A DNA stretch of 64,000 bases, taken from assembly GCF_000807925.1 (NCBI RefSeq), contig NZ_JRVC01000011.1, positions 62,001 through 126,000 on the forward strand, read 5' to 3'. This DNA comes from Novosphingobium subterraneum (GTDB lineage Bacteria; Pseudomonadota; Alphaproteobacteria; Sphingomonadales; Sphingomonadaceae). Each line of letters starts with the position of its first letter. Positions within the stretch are counted from its first letter, which is position 1. A model generated the notes under the pieces. It made no database searches. It worked only from the letters and a program-made list of their open reading frames with translations, and had not been told where the DNA came from. A program made the translations under genes and the position numbers. This document shows positions 17,160 through 26,269 of the stretch, piece after piece.

Positions 17160-18245
17160 TTGTTTTTTCAGGGCCGGGAGAGCGGGGAATTGCGCCGGGT
17201 GTTGACTGCCGACGATCTGATCGCGCGCCATGGCATTCTCAATGCGCTGGCCAATCATAGCCGGGGCGTCGACCGGGCGGATGCGAACCTGCTGGGTTCG
17301 GCCTATCATGCCGATGCGACGGTAGATTACGGGTTCTATGCCGGGCCTGCGGCGACGCTGGTGGAGATTCTGGCGGGCGCGCAGAAGGGGGCGCTGCCGA
17401 CGCTGCATCGCACTTCGAACTGCTGGATCAGGGTCGAGGGTGAGCGGGCGAATTCGGAATCCTATGTGATCGCCTATGTCGAGGAAGCGGAGCTGCAGCG
17501 GTTCGTGCTGGGGCGCTATCTTGACCGGCACGAGTGTCGCGACGGGGAATGGCGGCTTAGCCATCGGACCTATGTGCTCGACGGCAACGTGAACCGCCCG
17601 AACAGCGCCGTGCGCGCCGATCCGCCGACAGGCTTTGAACATTTCGTCCCCGCAGGCGGCAAAGGCGCCGCCGATCCGGGCCGGGCGCTGCTCGCCTTTC
17701 ACGCCGCAAGTGCAAGGAATACTACGATGTCCACGTCACCGAACAAGGAAGCCGCGCTGGAGGCAGCGCTCGCCCGCGCCGAGATCCACGATCTGTGCAT
17801 GGCCTATGCGCGGGGGGTGGACCGGGCCGATGCCGAACTGCTCGCCTCGATCTTCACCGAGGATTCGACCGTAATTTCGGGCGTTGTCAACGGATCGGGC
17901 ATGGATTTCGCCCGCGAGATCACCGCGTTCGTGTCCGCCAATCTCGAGATGTGCTTCCATTCGGTGGCGAACGAATGGGTCGACGTGCGCGGCGACGAGG
18001 CGGTGGGCGAGCATTACGTCATCGCGCAAATGGTCCAGGCCGGGACCGAGGTGCTGACCGGCGGGCGCTATATCGACCGCTATGTCCGCCGCGACGGGCG
18101 CTGGCTGATCCAGAGCCGGACTTTCGTGGCCGACTGGAGCCATTCGCACGAATCGACGATGCAGCGCGACGGCTTCTACGAGGCGCTGACCAACCGGGGC
18201 TGCTTCGGGCGGCAGGACCCGGTCTACGCCCACTGGGCGGCTTGA
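17160..18245 (+). CDS. Tandem SnoaL-like (NTF2-fold) protein, apparent gene fusion
   Basis: One frame encodes two homologous SnoaL-like domains: about residues 14-165 (ARHGILNALANHSRGVDRAD) and 195-355 (LCMAYARGVDRAD, LTGGRYIDRYVRRDGRW). Such domains serve as hydroxylase beta subunits or ketosteroid-isomerase-like enzymes. The real start is uncertain: TTG at 17190, with GGAGAG upstream, is more likely than TTG at 17160. The second half has its own ATG at 17727 with AAGGA eight bases upstream, so it may also be made separately. The gene ends 12 bases before the Rieske oxygenase gene, suggesting a partner subunit role. A perfect hairpin, CCGGCAA/TTGCCGG (17117-17132), lies just upstream. Confidence 0.75.
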   Translation: MFFQGRESGELRRVLTADDLIARHGILNALANHSRGVDRADANLLGSAYHADATVDYGFYAGPAATLVEILAGAQKGALPTLHRTSNCWIRVEGERANSESYVIAYVEEAELQRFVLGRYLDRHECRDGEWRLSHRTYVLDGNVNRPNSAVRADPPTGFEHFVPAGGKGAADPGRALLAFHAASARNTTMSTSPNKEAALEAALARAEIHDLCMAYARGVDRADAELLASIFTEDSTVISGVVNGSGMDFAREITAFVSANLEMCFHSVANEWVDVRGDEAVGEHYVIAQMVQAGTEVLTGGRYIDRYVRRDGRWLIQSRTFVADWSHSHESTMQRDGFYEALTNRGCFGRQDPVYAHWAA

Positions 18246-18257
18246 AGGAGGGCACGC

Positions 18258-19607
18258 ATGAGCATTCGCGGACACGTTCCCCTGCCGATGGACGGGCGCG
18301 ATCCTTCGCACCTGCGCGGCGATCCGATAACCGGTGACCGGTACTTCTCCGCCGAGTTCGCGCAGAAGGAATGGGACCACATGTGGACGCGCATCTGGCA
18401 CATTGCCGGGCGCACCGCCGACATTCCCGAAGCCGGGGATTTCCTCGTCCACAACTTCATGAAGGAATCGGTGATCGCGGTTCGCCAAGAAGATGGCACG
18501 GTCCGGGCCTTCTACAATTCCTGCGGCCATCGCGGGATGCGGATGGTCCATGATTCAAGCTCGGTCGAGGCGTTCCACTGCCCCTACCACGGCTGGAAGT
18601 GGGGCATCGACGGAGTGCTCAGGCACGCGCAGGACGCCGATGTCGATTTTAAGGCGGGCAACCCCTGCGGAAAGCTGAAGCTGAAGGAACTGCGCTGCGA
18701 CATCTGGGGCGGCTTCGTGTGGTATTCGATGGCGGACGACAGCCCGTCGCTGATGGACTTCCTCGAGCCGATGCCCGAGCTCTATCGCAATTACCCGATG
18801 GACAAGGCCGTGCGGGTGGCGTGGTACCGGATCGAGATCAACGCCAACTGGAAGTTCGTTACCGACAACTTCTCGGAAAGCTATCACACCCGTACCGCGC
18901 ACCCGCAGGTGCCGCCGTGGATCGATCAGGACGTGGATTCGGCGCGGCACGAGATGTGGCCCAAGGGCCATGGCCGCACGGTTCAGCCGATGCGCCCGTC
19001 GCTGACTGACCGGCCTGAGGGCGGCGGCAATGCCATGTTCGAGGCGGAGCTGGCCAAGTGGGACATCGATCCTGCGTCCTACGCAAGTTACGAGGACTTC
19101 GCGCTGCAGGGCTGGCTCGACCTCAAGGCGGCCAAGCAGAAGCTGTGGCGCGAGAAGGGCTATCTCCACTACGAGCACATGGATGACGAGGAGATCACCG
19201 ACAGCCCGCATACGGTGATGTTCCCGAACGTGACGATCAGCTTCCTGCCCGACAACCTGATCCTGTTCCGCAGCGAACCGCACGCGACCGATCCGGAGAA
19301 GTGCTACTTCGACCTGTGGTGCATGGCTTTCCCGGTCGAGGGGCAGACCGAGGTGCAGTCGATCATGGCCGGCATGAAGCCCTTGCGCGAGGTGGCCGAG
19401 TGCGAGCACCGTGTGTTCGATGGCGGACGCGGGGTTCCGGAACTTGCCGGGCAGATCGTCTATCAGGACATGGAACTGGCCGAGGCAATGCAGGCGGGGA
19501 TGCACTCGCGTGGGTACACCGACGCCTATCTTTCCGATCAGGAGACGCGCATCCGGTTCTTCCACGAAGTGCTGAACGACTGGATCGAAGGGCGGCAAGG
19601 TCGCTGA
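18258..19607 (+). CDS. Rieske non-haem iron oxygenase, alpha subunit
   Basis: 449 residues. The Rieske [2Fe-2S] ligands are Cys89, His91, Cys108 and His111 (CGHRG, CPYHGW). The mononuclear iron site is His210/His215 (SYHTRTAH), with the bridging Asp203 in VTDNFSE. These are all present, so the enzyme should be active in ring hydroxylation or O-demethylation of an aromatic or cyclic substrate. It follows the double SnoaL-like gene (possible beta-type subunits) and precedes a ketosteroid-dehydrogenase-like flavoprotein. Ferredoxin and reductase genes are not adjacent and must be supplied from elsewhere. Confidence 0.92.
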   Translation: MSIRGHVPLPMDGRDPSHLRGDPITGDRYFSAEFAQKEWDHMWTRIWHIAGRTADIPEAGDFLVHNFMKESVIAVRQEDGTVRAFYNSCGHRGMRMVHDSSSVEAFHCPYHGWKWGIDGVLRHAQDADVDFKAGNPCGKLKLKELRCDIWGGFVWYSMADDSPSLMDFLEPMPELYRNYPMDKAVRVAWYRIEINANWKFVTDNFSESYHTRTAHPQVPPWIDQDVDSARHEMWPKGHGRTVQPMRPSLTDRPEGGGNAMFEAELAKWDIDPASYASYEDFALQGWLDLKAAKQKLWREKGYLHYEHMDDEEITDSPHTVMFPNVTISFLPDNLILFRSEPHATDPEKCYFDLWCMAFPVEGQTEVQSIMAGMKPLREVAECEHRVFDGGRGVPELAGQIVYQDMELAEAMQAGMHSRGYTDAYLSDQETRIRFFHEVLNDWIEGRQGR

Positions 19608-19646
19608 CACCATCAAGCAAAGAAGAATTTCCCGGAGAGAGACCCG

Positions 19647-21302
19647 ATGAGTGGTGATGAGATGACGTGGGATCGCGAGGCGGATGTTGTCGTGCTCGGT
19701 TCGGGCGGTTCAGCACTGACGGCGGCGATTGCGGCGCATGACCACGGCGCGAAGGAGGTGGTGATCCTCGAGCGCTCCGGAATGGTCGGTGGCACCACTG
19801 CGATGTCCGGTGGTATGCTGTGGATTCCGGGCAATCATCACCAGCTCGCCGCAGGGATCGAAGAGTCGGACGAGGACGTCGTTGCCTACCTTGACGGTCT
19901 TGCGCCGGGGGCGCTTGACCCCGAAACCCTATGGGCATTCATGCAGGGCGGGCCCGAGATGTTGCGCTATCTGGAAGAGAATACGCCAGTGCGGATGTGT
20001 TCCTTTTCAGACTTCCCGGACTATCAGCCCTATTCCCCGGGCGCGAAGCCCGACGGCGGGCGCTCGCTCGACAACGAGGCATTCAGCTTTGCCCGGCTGG
20101 GCAAGTGGGCAGCACGGGTGAACCCCAGCAAGATGGCCTACCCCTTGCGCGGCAGCCTGATCGAGGCGACGCGCGGCACGCTGGACGAGGCTACCCTGGC
20201 CGAGCGCGAGGCGGGTGACTATCGCGGGCTGGGGCAGGCGTTGGTCGGTTCACTGTTCCTTGGCGTGATCGAACGGGGCATTCCGGTGGAATTCGAGAAG
20301 CGCGCGCGCAAGCTGGTCAAGGATGGTGAGCGGGTAATCGGCGTCGTGGCCGAGGACGCGAACGGCAAGGACTTTCGCGTGCGGGCGCGGCGCGGCGTGG
20401 TCATCGCCACTGGCGGGTTCGAATGGAACGAGACGCTGGTGAAGGCCTTCATTCGCGGACCGCTGACCGGCCCGGTGAGCGTGCCCGAAAACGAAGGCGA
20501 TGGGCTGCTCATGGCAATCGAAGCCGGGGCGCAGCTAGGCAACATGCAGAACGCCTTCTGGATGCAAAGCGCGCTGGAATTCAAGCCACAGCACCGCAAT
20601 GCCAAGCCGAATTACATGCTGGGATCCGATGAGCGCGCACGCCCCGGGGCGATCCTCGTCAACCGCAAGGGCAAGCGCTTTGTCAACGAGGCGGCGAATT
20701 ACAACGCGCTGGGCAAGTCGCTCCATGCCTTCGAGGGCGGCACGCATGAGTATGCCAACCTGCCTTACTGGCTGATCATCGACCAGCGTTACCGCGACAA
20801 GTACCCGCTGTTCAATTCGCAGCCGGGAAGCCCGACACCGAGCTACGCCATCGAGGCGGCAACGCTGGCCGAACTGGCGGAGAAGGCCGGCATCGATCCG
20901 GCAGGGCTGGAGGCCGAAGTTGCGCGCTTCAATCAGATGGTTCGCAACGGTCATGACGACGATTTCAACCGCGGCAATACCACCTATGACAACTTCTACA
21001 TGTGGGGCGACATGGCGTTCGACCCTCCCTACCGCACGCTCGGGGTGATCGATCAGGGACCGTTCTATGCGGTGAAGATGGAGGCGGGAGCCTTGGGTAC
21101 GGCAGGCGGCCCGAAGACCAACGCCGATGCGCAAGTGTTGGACTGGAGCGGCAATCCCATTCCCGGACTATACGCGGCGGGCAATGCCATGGCGGCCGTG
21201 CTGGGCGAGGTCTACGGCGGTGCCGGCGGTACGCTGGGGCCGGGGCTGACCTTCGGCTATCTGGCGGGCAAGCATCTCGGTTCGCACATCTCCAACCATT
21301 GA
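19647..21302 (+). CDS. FAD-dependent 3-ketosteroid dehydrogenase-like flavoprotein
   Basis: 551 residues, start preceded by GGAGAGAGA. The dinucleotide-binding motif VVVLGSGGSALTAAIAAHDHG and the signature GMVGGTTAMSGGMLWIPGN place it in the fumarate reductase/3-ketosteroid-delta-1-dehydrogenase superfamily. The C-terminal GGPKTNADAQVLDWSG and GLYAAGNAMAAVLGEVYGG segments are typical of its FAD domain. It would remove hydrogens alpha,beta to a ketone, or reduce such a bond. It forms an oxidation cluster with the SnoaL and Rieske genes; the substrate is not evident. Confidence 0.85.
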   Translation: MSGDEMTWDREADVVVLGSGGSALTAAIAAHDHGAKEVVILERSGMVGGTTAMSGGMLWIPGNHHQLAAGIEESDEDVVAYLDGLAPGALDPETLWAFMQGGPEMLRYLEENTPVRMCSFSDFPDYQPYSPGAKPDGGRSLDNEAFSFARLGKWAARVNPSKMAYPLRGSLIEATRGTLDEATLAEREAGDYRGLGQALVGSLFLGVIERGIPVEFEKRARKLVKDGERVIGVVAEDANGKDFRVRARRGVVIATGGFEWNETLVKAFIRGPLTGPVSVPENEGDGLLMAIEAGAQLGNMQNAFWMQSALEFKPQHRNAKPNYMLGSDERARPGAILVNRKGKRFVNEAANYNALGKSLHAFEGGTHEYANLPYWLIIDQRYRDKYPLFNSQPGSPTPSYAIEAATLAELAEKAGIDPAGLEAEVARFNQMVRNGHDDDFNRGNTTYDNFYMWGDMAFDPPYRTLGVIDQGPFYAVKMEAGALGTAGGPKTNADAQVLDWSGNPIPGLYAAGNAMAAVLGEVYGGAGGTLGPGLTFGYLAGKHLGSHISNH

Positions 21303-21427
21303 TCCATGTTGGCTTGCGGCGTGCTTGCCAGCATGGCCATCGCACAGGGTGACCGCTTGGTCCTTCGGGGCGGAACTGGTGGATGAACAGAAGCTTCTCT
21401 CGGCTCAAACCCTGAGGAGAGACAGCA

Positions 21428-21940
21428 ATGCCCGCATCCGCCATTTTCGACAACCACGCACAAGCGGAACGCGCCGTCGGAGATCTCCGCGGCCTTGGCG
21501 TGCGCGACAGCCAGATGTCAGTCATCGCGCACCACGGAGGCACGACCACGACACGCTCTGGCGATGGCGAGGTGACGGACGAACATCACCGCAATGTGTT
21601 GCGCGGCATAATCGGCGGCGGCGCATTGGGCGCAGGGTTGGGCGTTGCAGCCTTGGCAATACCCGGCGTGGGACCCTTGGCTGCGGCTGGCGCGATCGCG
21701 GCTTCGGCGGTGCCCGAGGCTATCGGCATCGGCGCGGCGCTTGGCGCGATTGGCGGTTCGTTGAACGAGGTGCTGACCAAGCACGGCATCGATGAGGCCG
21801 ACGCGACCTACTACAACGACCGGATGAAGGATGGAGCCGTTCTTGTGACGGTCGAGGACGACTTCGCCGACAGTAATCAAGTAACGGAAATCCTGCACCG
21901 CAATGGCGGCCACAACGCGACCACGCCACGGATGATCTGA
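21428..21940 (+). CDS. General stress protein 17M-like glycine-rich protein
   Basis: 170 residues with a good AGGAGAGA ribosome-binding site. An N-terminal ferredoxin-like segment (SAIFDNHAQAERAVGDLRGLG) is the general-stress-protein 17M/YflT-like pattern. A Gly/Ala-rich stretch at about 60-115 (IIGGGALGAGLGVAALAIPG) looks like a glycine-zipper membrane hairpin, followed by a repeat of the first fold. A GGAAC-N16-GCTT sequence (21372-21396) is a poor match to the alphaproteobacterial EcfG stress promoter. It is convergent with the sensor kinase, with two bases between the stops. Confidence 0.7.
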   Translation: MPASAIFDNHAQAERAVGDLRGLGVRDSQMSVIAHHGGTTTTRSGDGEVTDEHHRNVLRGIIGGGALGAGLGVAALAIPGVGPLAAAGAIAASAVPEAIGIGAALGAIGGSLNEVLTKHGIDEADATYYNDRMKDGAVLVTVEDDFADSNQVTEILHRNGGHNATTPRMI

Positions 21941-21942
21941 CC

Positions 21943-23361
21943 TTAACGCAGCGCCGTACGCGGAATGCTGATCGCGCAGAATACACCTTCGGGGCGGAAC
22001 TGGTAATCCAGTTTCCCCCCGATGCCGTGGGTGACCGACCGTTCTATCAGCCTTGTACCAAAGCCTTTTGCGGAAGGCTCTGCAACGGCGGGGCCGCCCG
22101 CTTCTGCCCATCTCAGCACCAGCGCCGCGTCGTCCTCGGACGAACTGCTGCAGGTAACCTCGACGCTGCCCTCGGTCGAGAGCGCGCCATACTTCGCCGA
22201 GTTCGTCGCCAATTCGTGAAGAACCATGCCCAGCGCCTGGGCCGTGGCAGACGTCAGAATGAGGTTGGAGGTTTCGTCCCCAAGTGCAAACTCGATTCCG
22301 TAAGGCGTCAGTTCGTCTGAGATGAGCGCCTGCAATGGCACCCCGTTCCAGCGGTTTTCCGACAGGTGACTGTGGGCGCGGCTGATGGCGGAAATGCGAC
22401 CGATCAGGGCATCCTTGAATTCGCTGACTGTGCCCTGCGCTTTCATCATCTGGACGATCGACTGGACCACGGCGAGCAGGTTCTTGGCGCGGTGATCGAC
22501 TTCACGCGTGAGCAGATCCTCACGTTCGCGCGCTTGCTTGAGGTCGGTGATCTCGACGCAGAAAATACCTACGCCCCGCCGAAATCCGTCTGGGCCGTGA
22601 ACGGGGTAGAACACTTCCGACCAAGTGCGCTTCACGCCTGGCTTTGCCGGTGTCTCGCCGGTGATCTCCACCCCGCGCAGCACTTCGCCGCTTTCCAGGA
22701 CCTTGCGCAAGAGCGGTTCCGCCGAGGAGCGCAAGTCGGGGAGAAGATCCCACACGCTTTGCCCTAGATGATCCTCGGCTGAAAACCCGTTCATATCCGC
22801 AAGTGCCGCGTTGATGCGCGCGAATTTGAGATCGCCATCGAGCAGGCCAAGGCCGACAGGAGCCTCGTCATAGATTGCCTGCAACTCGTCGATCACGCCA
22901 AGAAGATGGGCTTTCTGTTCGGCCTGATCGCGGCCTTCGCGTTCAAGCGCCTCTTTTGCGGCGATGAGGTTCATCGCGCTGGTGCAGAGCGAGTGGACGA
23001 CTTCGAGCACGATTATGGTGCTGGGAATATAGACCAGCATGGCCACCGGCGCGCCCGGCTGCATGCCAAGGCCCGTCCCGGAATTCAGGAACAGATAGCC
23101 AGCGCATATCCATGCCAGAGTCGCCGCGATATAGCCTGGTAAGCGGCCTCCGAGAAAAGTCGCGATGACAATTGACGGATAGAAGGGCAGAAGCGGCGCA
23201 GGTGGCGGCGTGCCCATGGCGAGCCGAACCACGAGAGCGAATGCGATCAGGCCGATGGCGGACAGTACGCCAGGAACGGGGCGGCCGAGAAAAACATGGC
23301 ACAGTGAGAACGGCCATCGACCAAACAGGTGCGCTTCGCCTTGCTGGCGACCCGATTGCAT
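21943..23361 (-). CDS. HWE/HisKA_2 sensor histidine kinase with PAS domain
   Basis: 472 residues. Four hydrophobic segments in the first 130 residues resemble a DUF4118-type membrane sensor region, followed by a short coiled coil (130-160) and a PAS domain (about 155-275, VIDELQAIYDEAPVGLGLLD). The kinase core has His290 in REVDHRAKNLLAVVQSIVQM, the HisKA_2/HWE type, and an ATPase domain ending in GFGTRLIERSV. Such kinases phosphorylate response regulators, often of the general stress response or light and redox pathways. No response regulator gene is adjacent, so it is an orphan kinase. Confidence 0.9.
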   Translation of the reverse strand: MQSGRQQGEAHLFGRWPFSLCHVFLGRPVPGVLSAIGLIAFALVVRLAMGTPPPAPLLPFYPSIVIATFLGGRLPGYIAATLAWICAGYLFLNSGTGLGMQPGAPVAMLVYIPSTIIVLEVVHSLCTSAMNLIAAKEALEREGRDQAEQKAHLLGVIDELQAIYDEAPVGLGLLDGDLKFARINAALADMNGFSAEDHLGQSVWDLLPDLRSSAEPLLRKVLESGEVLRGVEITGETPAKPGVKRTWSEVFYPVHGPDGFRRGVGIFCVEITDLKQAREREDLLTREVDHRAKNLLAVVQSIVQMMKAQGTVSEFKDALIGRISAISRAHSHLSENRWNGVPLQALISDELTPYGIEFALGDETSNLILTSATAQALGMVLHELATNSAKYGALSTEGSVEVTCSSSSEDDAALVLRWAEAGGPAVAEPSAKGFGTRLIERSVTHGIGGKLDYQFRPEGVFCAISIPRTALR

Positions 23362-23552
23362 CCCCCATCACCCTTTCGGCAGGTGCACGCGCAGCCGGAT
23401 GACTGCGTATGCTCATCTTGCCCGAGTTTGCCTGCGTGGCAATCCCTGCGCGATGCTGAACCCTTGAAAAAGCGTCAATTATGGCAAAGTGAAACGCGGC
23501 TGGCGCGCATGTCACAACATAGGTTAGCGAACCTGCGATGAGCTGCGACAGG

Positions 23553-24479
23553 TCATGGCTTGGCCGCGGTCGCCAATCCGTTTGCAGGCCACCAAGACAG
23601 CGTGTGCACATCGTGCGCCGAGGTCCAGATGCCCTTGGGCGTATAACGCAGTGCGCCGCTGCCCGCTGGCTTTCCACCACGCTGGGCGACGGTCATGGTC
23701 ACCGGATCGATTGCCGCCCAGACCTGATCGTCGGTGGTGCGCAGCCAGACCTTGCCGCCGCCGGTGTCGATATCACCCCATTTGAGGTTGGCCCCGACCT
23801 TGACCCGTCCGACGACCTGGCCCGTGGCCGGATCGGCGCGAACGAGCGTGCCATCACCCTGTTCCTGCACCCACACGCCACCTTCGCCCGCAGCGAGGAA
23901 GCCCGGCATCGTGCCGAGCGCAGCGCGGGCGACGACGGTGTTGGTGGCGGGATCGATCTTCTGCAGCGTCTGCTTCGTGGCGCTGACCGCCCAGACGGCG
24001 TCATAACCGAAGGTCACGTACCAGGTATCGGGATCGACCGGGATGGAGGCGACGACGGTGTTGGTCTCAGGATCGACACGAGCGACCGCGCCTTCGGGCT
24101 TGCTCGCCAGCCAGATCGAGCCGGCACCATTGGCGACGATCAGCTCGCCCTGCTTCTGGTTGGCAATTCCGGTGGGGATCGTGGCGGTGATCTTCGCGGT
24201 TTCGAGATCGATCCGCACCAGCGAGCCATCGCCGCAGTTGGCGACCCACAGTGAACCGAACGCCACGGTCAGCGCACCGCAGGGGCGGGCGACGGCAACT
24301 TCCGCAAGTTTGCCGGTGCGTGACCACTTTTCGACCTTGCCGCGATTGGTCGCCCACACAGCGTCGCCATCGACGGCGAGGAAATCGGCGAAACCGGGAA
24401 CGGTCTGCGCCTGTTCGACCTGCGCATGAGCAAGGGTGGGGGACAGGGCGGCGGCGGCGAGAAGCAGGTTGCGGATCAT
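23553..24479 (-). CDS. Periplasmic YVTN-type beta-propeller protein
   Basis: 308 residues with a signal peptide (MIRNLLLAAAALSPTLAHA). About six repeats of the form V-ATIPxG..P..V..GAGSIWLAS..EGAVARVDPETN match YVTN/virginiamycin-B-lyase-like propellers. The gene lies 20 bases downstream of allophanate hydrolase on the same strand and looks like the last gene of the carboxylase operon. A direct enzymatic role is not evident; a periplasmic binding or scaffold function is possible. Confidence 0.75.
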   Translation of the reverse strand: MIRNLLLAAAALSPTLAHAQVEQAQTVPGFADFLAVDGDAVWATNRGKVEKWSRTGKLAEVAVARPCGALTVAFGSLWVANCGDGSLVRIDLETAKITATIPTGIANQKQGELIVANGAGSIWLASKPEGAVARVDPETNTVVASIPVDPDTWYVTFGYDAVWAVSATKQTLQKIDPATNTVVARAALGTMPGFLAAGEGGVWVQEQGDGTLVRADPATGQVVGRVKVGANLKWGDIDTGGGKVWLRTTDDQVWAAIDPVTMTVAQRGGKPAGSGALRYTPKGIWTSAHDVHTLSWWPANGLATAAKP

Positions 24480-24499
24480 GTGTGCGTCCTTCTGCCCGA

Positions 24500-26269
24500 T
24501 CAGCTACGCGAGGCGATATAGGCGCGCCATCCGCCAAGGTGCGTAATGTCTTCGGCTCCGGTAAGGGCGCGCGGTTCGGCGACGAAGCCCTTTACGCTGC
24601 TGCCGTCCGCCAGCGTGACGGTGCCGATGGCGAGCGGCGGCGGAACCTCGACGGTGAAGCTGCCGAACTCGGCGACGCCCAACTCGTAGACCTCCAACTT
24701 GATTGCCGCCCCACCTTCATCGAATACTAGCGCGGGCTTCGGCGGCACGCTGTTGGCGATCGCGTAGAGCCTGTACGTCGGTGCGGTTTCAAAGGCGCCG
24801 ACGAACTTCGCATTCCGGGAGGTCAACTGCCAGTGCAGCGGCATGCCTTCGAGGTGTGCGCCAACAACGGCCAGTTTCACGGTCTGCATCTTGCCCTCCA
24901 GATCGAGCGGGGGTGGGGGAGAAAGGTTGGCGGCAGCGAGCCACGCATCGGCGGCATCGAGCAGGGCGCGATCTGTGGCGGCCGGGCCGATCAGGGTGAT
25001 GCCAAAGCCGGTGCCGTTGTGGCGGGTGCCGGCCGGCACGGCGACGGCGGCCATGTCGAGCAGGTTCACGAAGTTGGTGTAGAACCCGAGGTTGCTGTTC
25101 AAGGCGACAGGGGCGACCGCCAGTTCGGCCACGCGATAGGTCGTGCCGGTCGTGGGGAAGGCCAACATATCGACGCTTTGCCACAACTGATCCGCATGGC
25201 GTTTCAGCTCGGCCATGCGGTACAAGCCGTTCCACAGTTCGACGGCGGTCTTGTCCCACCCTGCCTCGACCACGGTGCGCACGGTGGGGTCGACAGCTTC
25301 GGGGTTGTCCTTGAGAAGTGCGGCGATGGCAGCGGTGCGTTCGGCCACCCACGGTCCGCCATAGAGCAGTTGCGCGGCTTCGAGCAGCGGGGCGATATCG
25401 ATTTCGACCACTTCTGCACCTTGCGCCAGCGTGGCGAGGGCATGATCATAGAAGAACTCGGACTCGCCATCGCCAAAGAATGCCCGCTGATCGCGGCGAG
25501 GCACGCCGATGCGCCTGGGGTTGAGCGGGGCTTCGGTGAGTTGGCGCGACCATGGATCGCCAACGTCAAATCCGGCCAGCGCATGGTCGACGAGACGCGC
25601 GTCGATGGTGTCGCAGGCGAACACGGTGATGCAGTCGATCGAGCGGCAGGCCGGAACAAGGCCCCTGGTGCTCCAGCGGCCCTTGGTCGGCTTGAAGCCG
25701 ATCAAGTGGTTGAACGCGGCGGGCACGCGGCCCGAACCTGCGGTATCGGTGCCAAGCGCGATGGGCACCAGGCCAGCGGCAACCGCGATGGCTGAGCCGG
25801 AGCTGGACCCACCGCTGACGTAGTCCCGGTTATAGGCATTGCGCGGAATGCCATAGGGGCTGCGCGTACCGACAAGGCCGGTAGCGAACTGATCGAGGTT
25901 GGTCTTGCCCACGCAGATCGCGCCTGCGGCCTTGAGCCTGGCAATGACCGTGGCGTTTTCCGCGGGCGCATAGGCGAAGGCCGGGCAGGCCGCGGTGGTC
26001 TGGAGCCCCGCCACGTCGATGTTGTCCTTTGCGGCATAGGGCACACCGGCGAGGGGGAGGACTTCGCCGGCTGCAATCCGGGCGTCGACTGCTCGGGCCT
26101 GCGCAAGCAAGTCCTCCGCCGTGGCGCGGCTGATCCACACTTGCGGCTGGACCGCATCGTAGGTGGCAATGCGGGCGAGCGTTTCCTCCATGACGGAGAC
26201 GGCGGGCGTCGTGCCGGCATTGACGCCGGCAGCGATGGCTGCGGCGCTGCGGCGGTCGAGCACGGTCAT
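24500..26269 (-). CDS. atzF: Allophanate hydrolase
   Basis: 589 residues from the ATG at 26269, which overlaps the upstream carboxylase stop as ATGA. The amidase-signature domain has the Ser-cisSer-Lys triad: Lys81 (AAKDNIDVAG), the serine loop at 153-159 (GGSSSGS) and the nucleophile Ser179 (TDTAGSGRVPA). A C-terminal domain of about 130 residues follows (ending in GAEDITHLGGWRAYI), as in full-length AtzF/DUR1. It converts allophanate to ammonia and CO2, the final step of urea or guanidine use through carboxylation. Confidence 0.93.
   Translation of the reverse strand: MTVLDRRSAAAIAAGVNAGTTPAVSVMEETLARIATYDAVQPQVWISRATAEDLLAQARAVDARIAAGEVLPLAGVPYAAKDNIDVAGLQTTAACPAFAYAPAENATVIARLKAAGAICVGKTNLDQFATGLVGTRSPYGIPRNAYNRDYVSGGSSSGSAIAVAAGLVPIALGTDTAGSGRVPAAFNHLIGFKPTKGRWSTRGLVPACRSIDCITVFACDTIDARLVDHALAGFDVGDPWSRQLTEAPLNPRRIGVPRRDQRAFFGDGESEFFYDHALATLAQGAEVVEIDIAPLLEAAQLLYGGPWVAERTAAIAALLKDNPEAVDPTVRTVVEAGWDKTAVELWNGLYRMAELKRHADQLWQSVDMLAFPTTGTTYRVAELAVAPVALNSNLGFYTNFVNLLDMAAVAVPAGTRHNGTGFGITLIGPAATDRALLDAADAWLAAANLSPPPPLDLEGKMQTVKLAVVGAHLEGMPLHWQLTSRNAKFVGAFETAPTYRLYAIANSVPPKPALVFDEGGAAIKLEVYELGVAEFGSFTVEVPPPLAIGTVTLADGSSVKGFVAEPRALTGAEDITHLGGWRAYIASRS

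Noticed and set aside
21372..21396. EcfG-type stress promoter before the 17M-like gene
   Set aside because: GGAAC is present, but the -10 part reads GCTT instead of CGTT with 16-base spacing; too weak to list as a feature.
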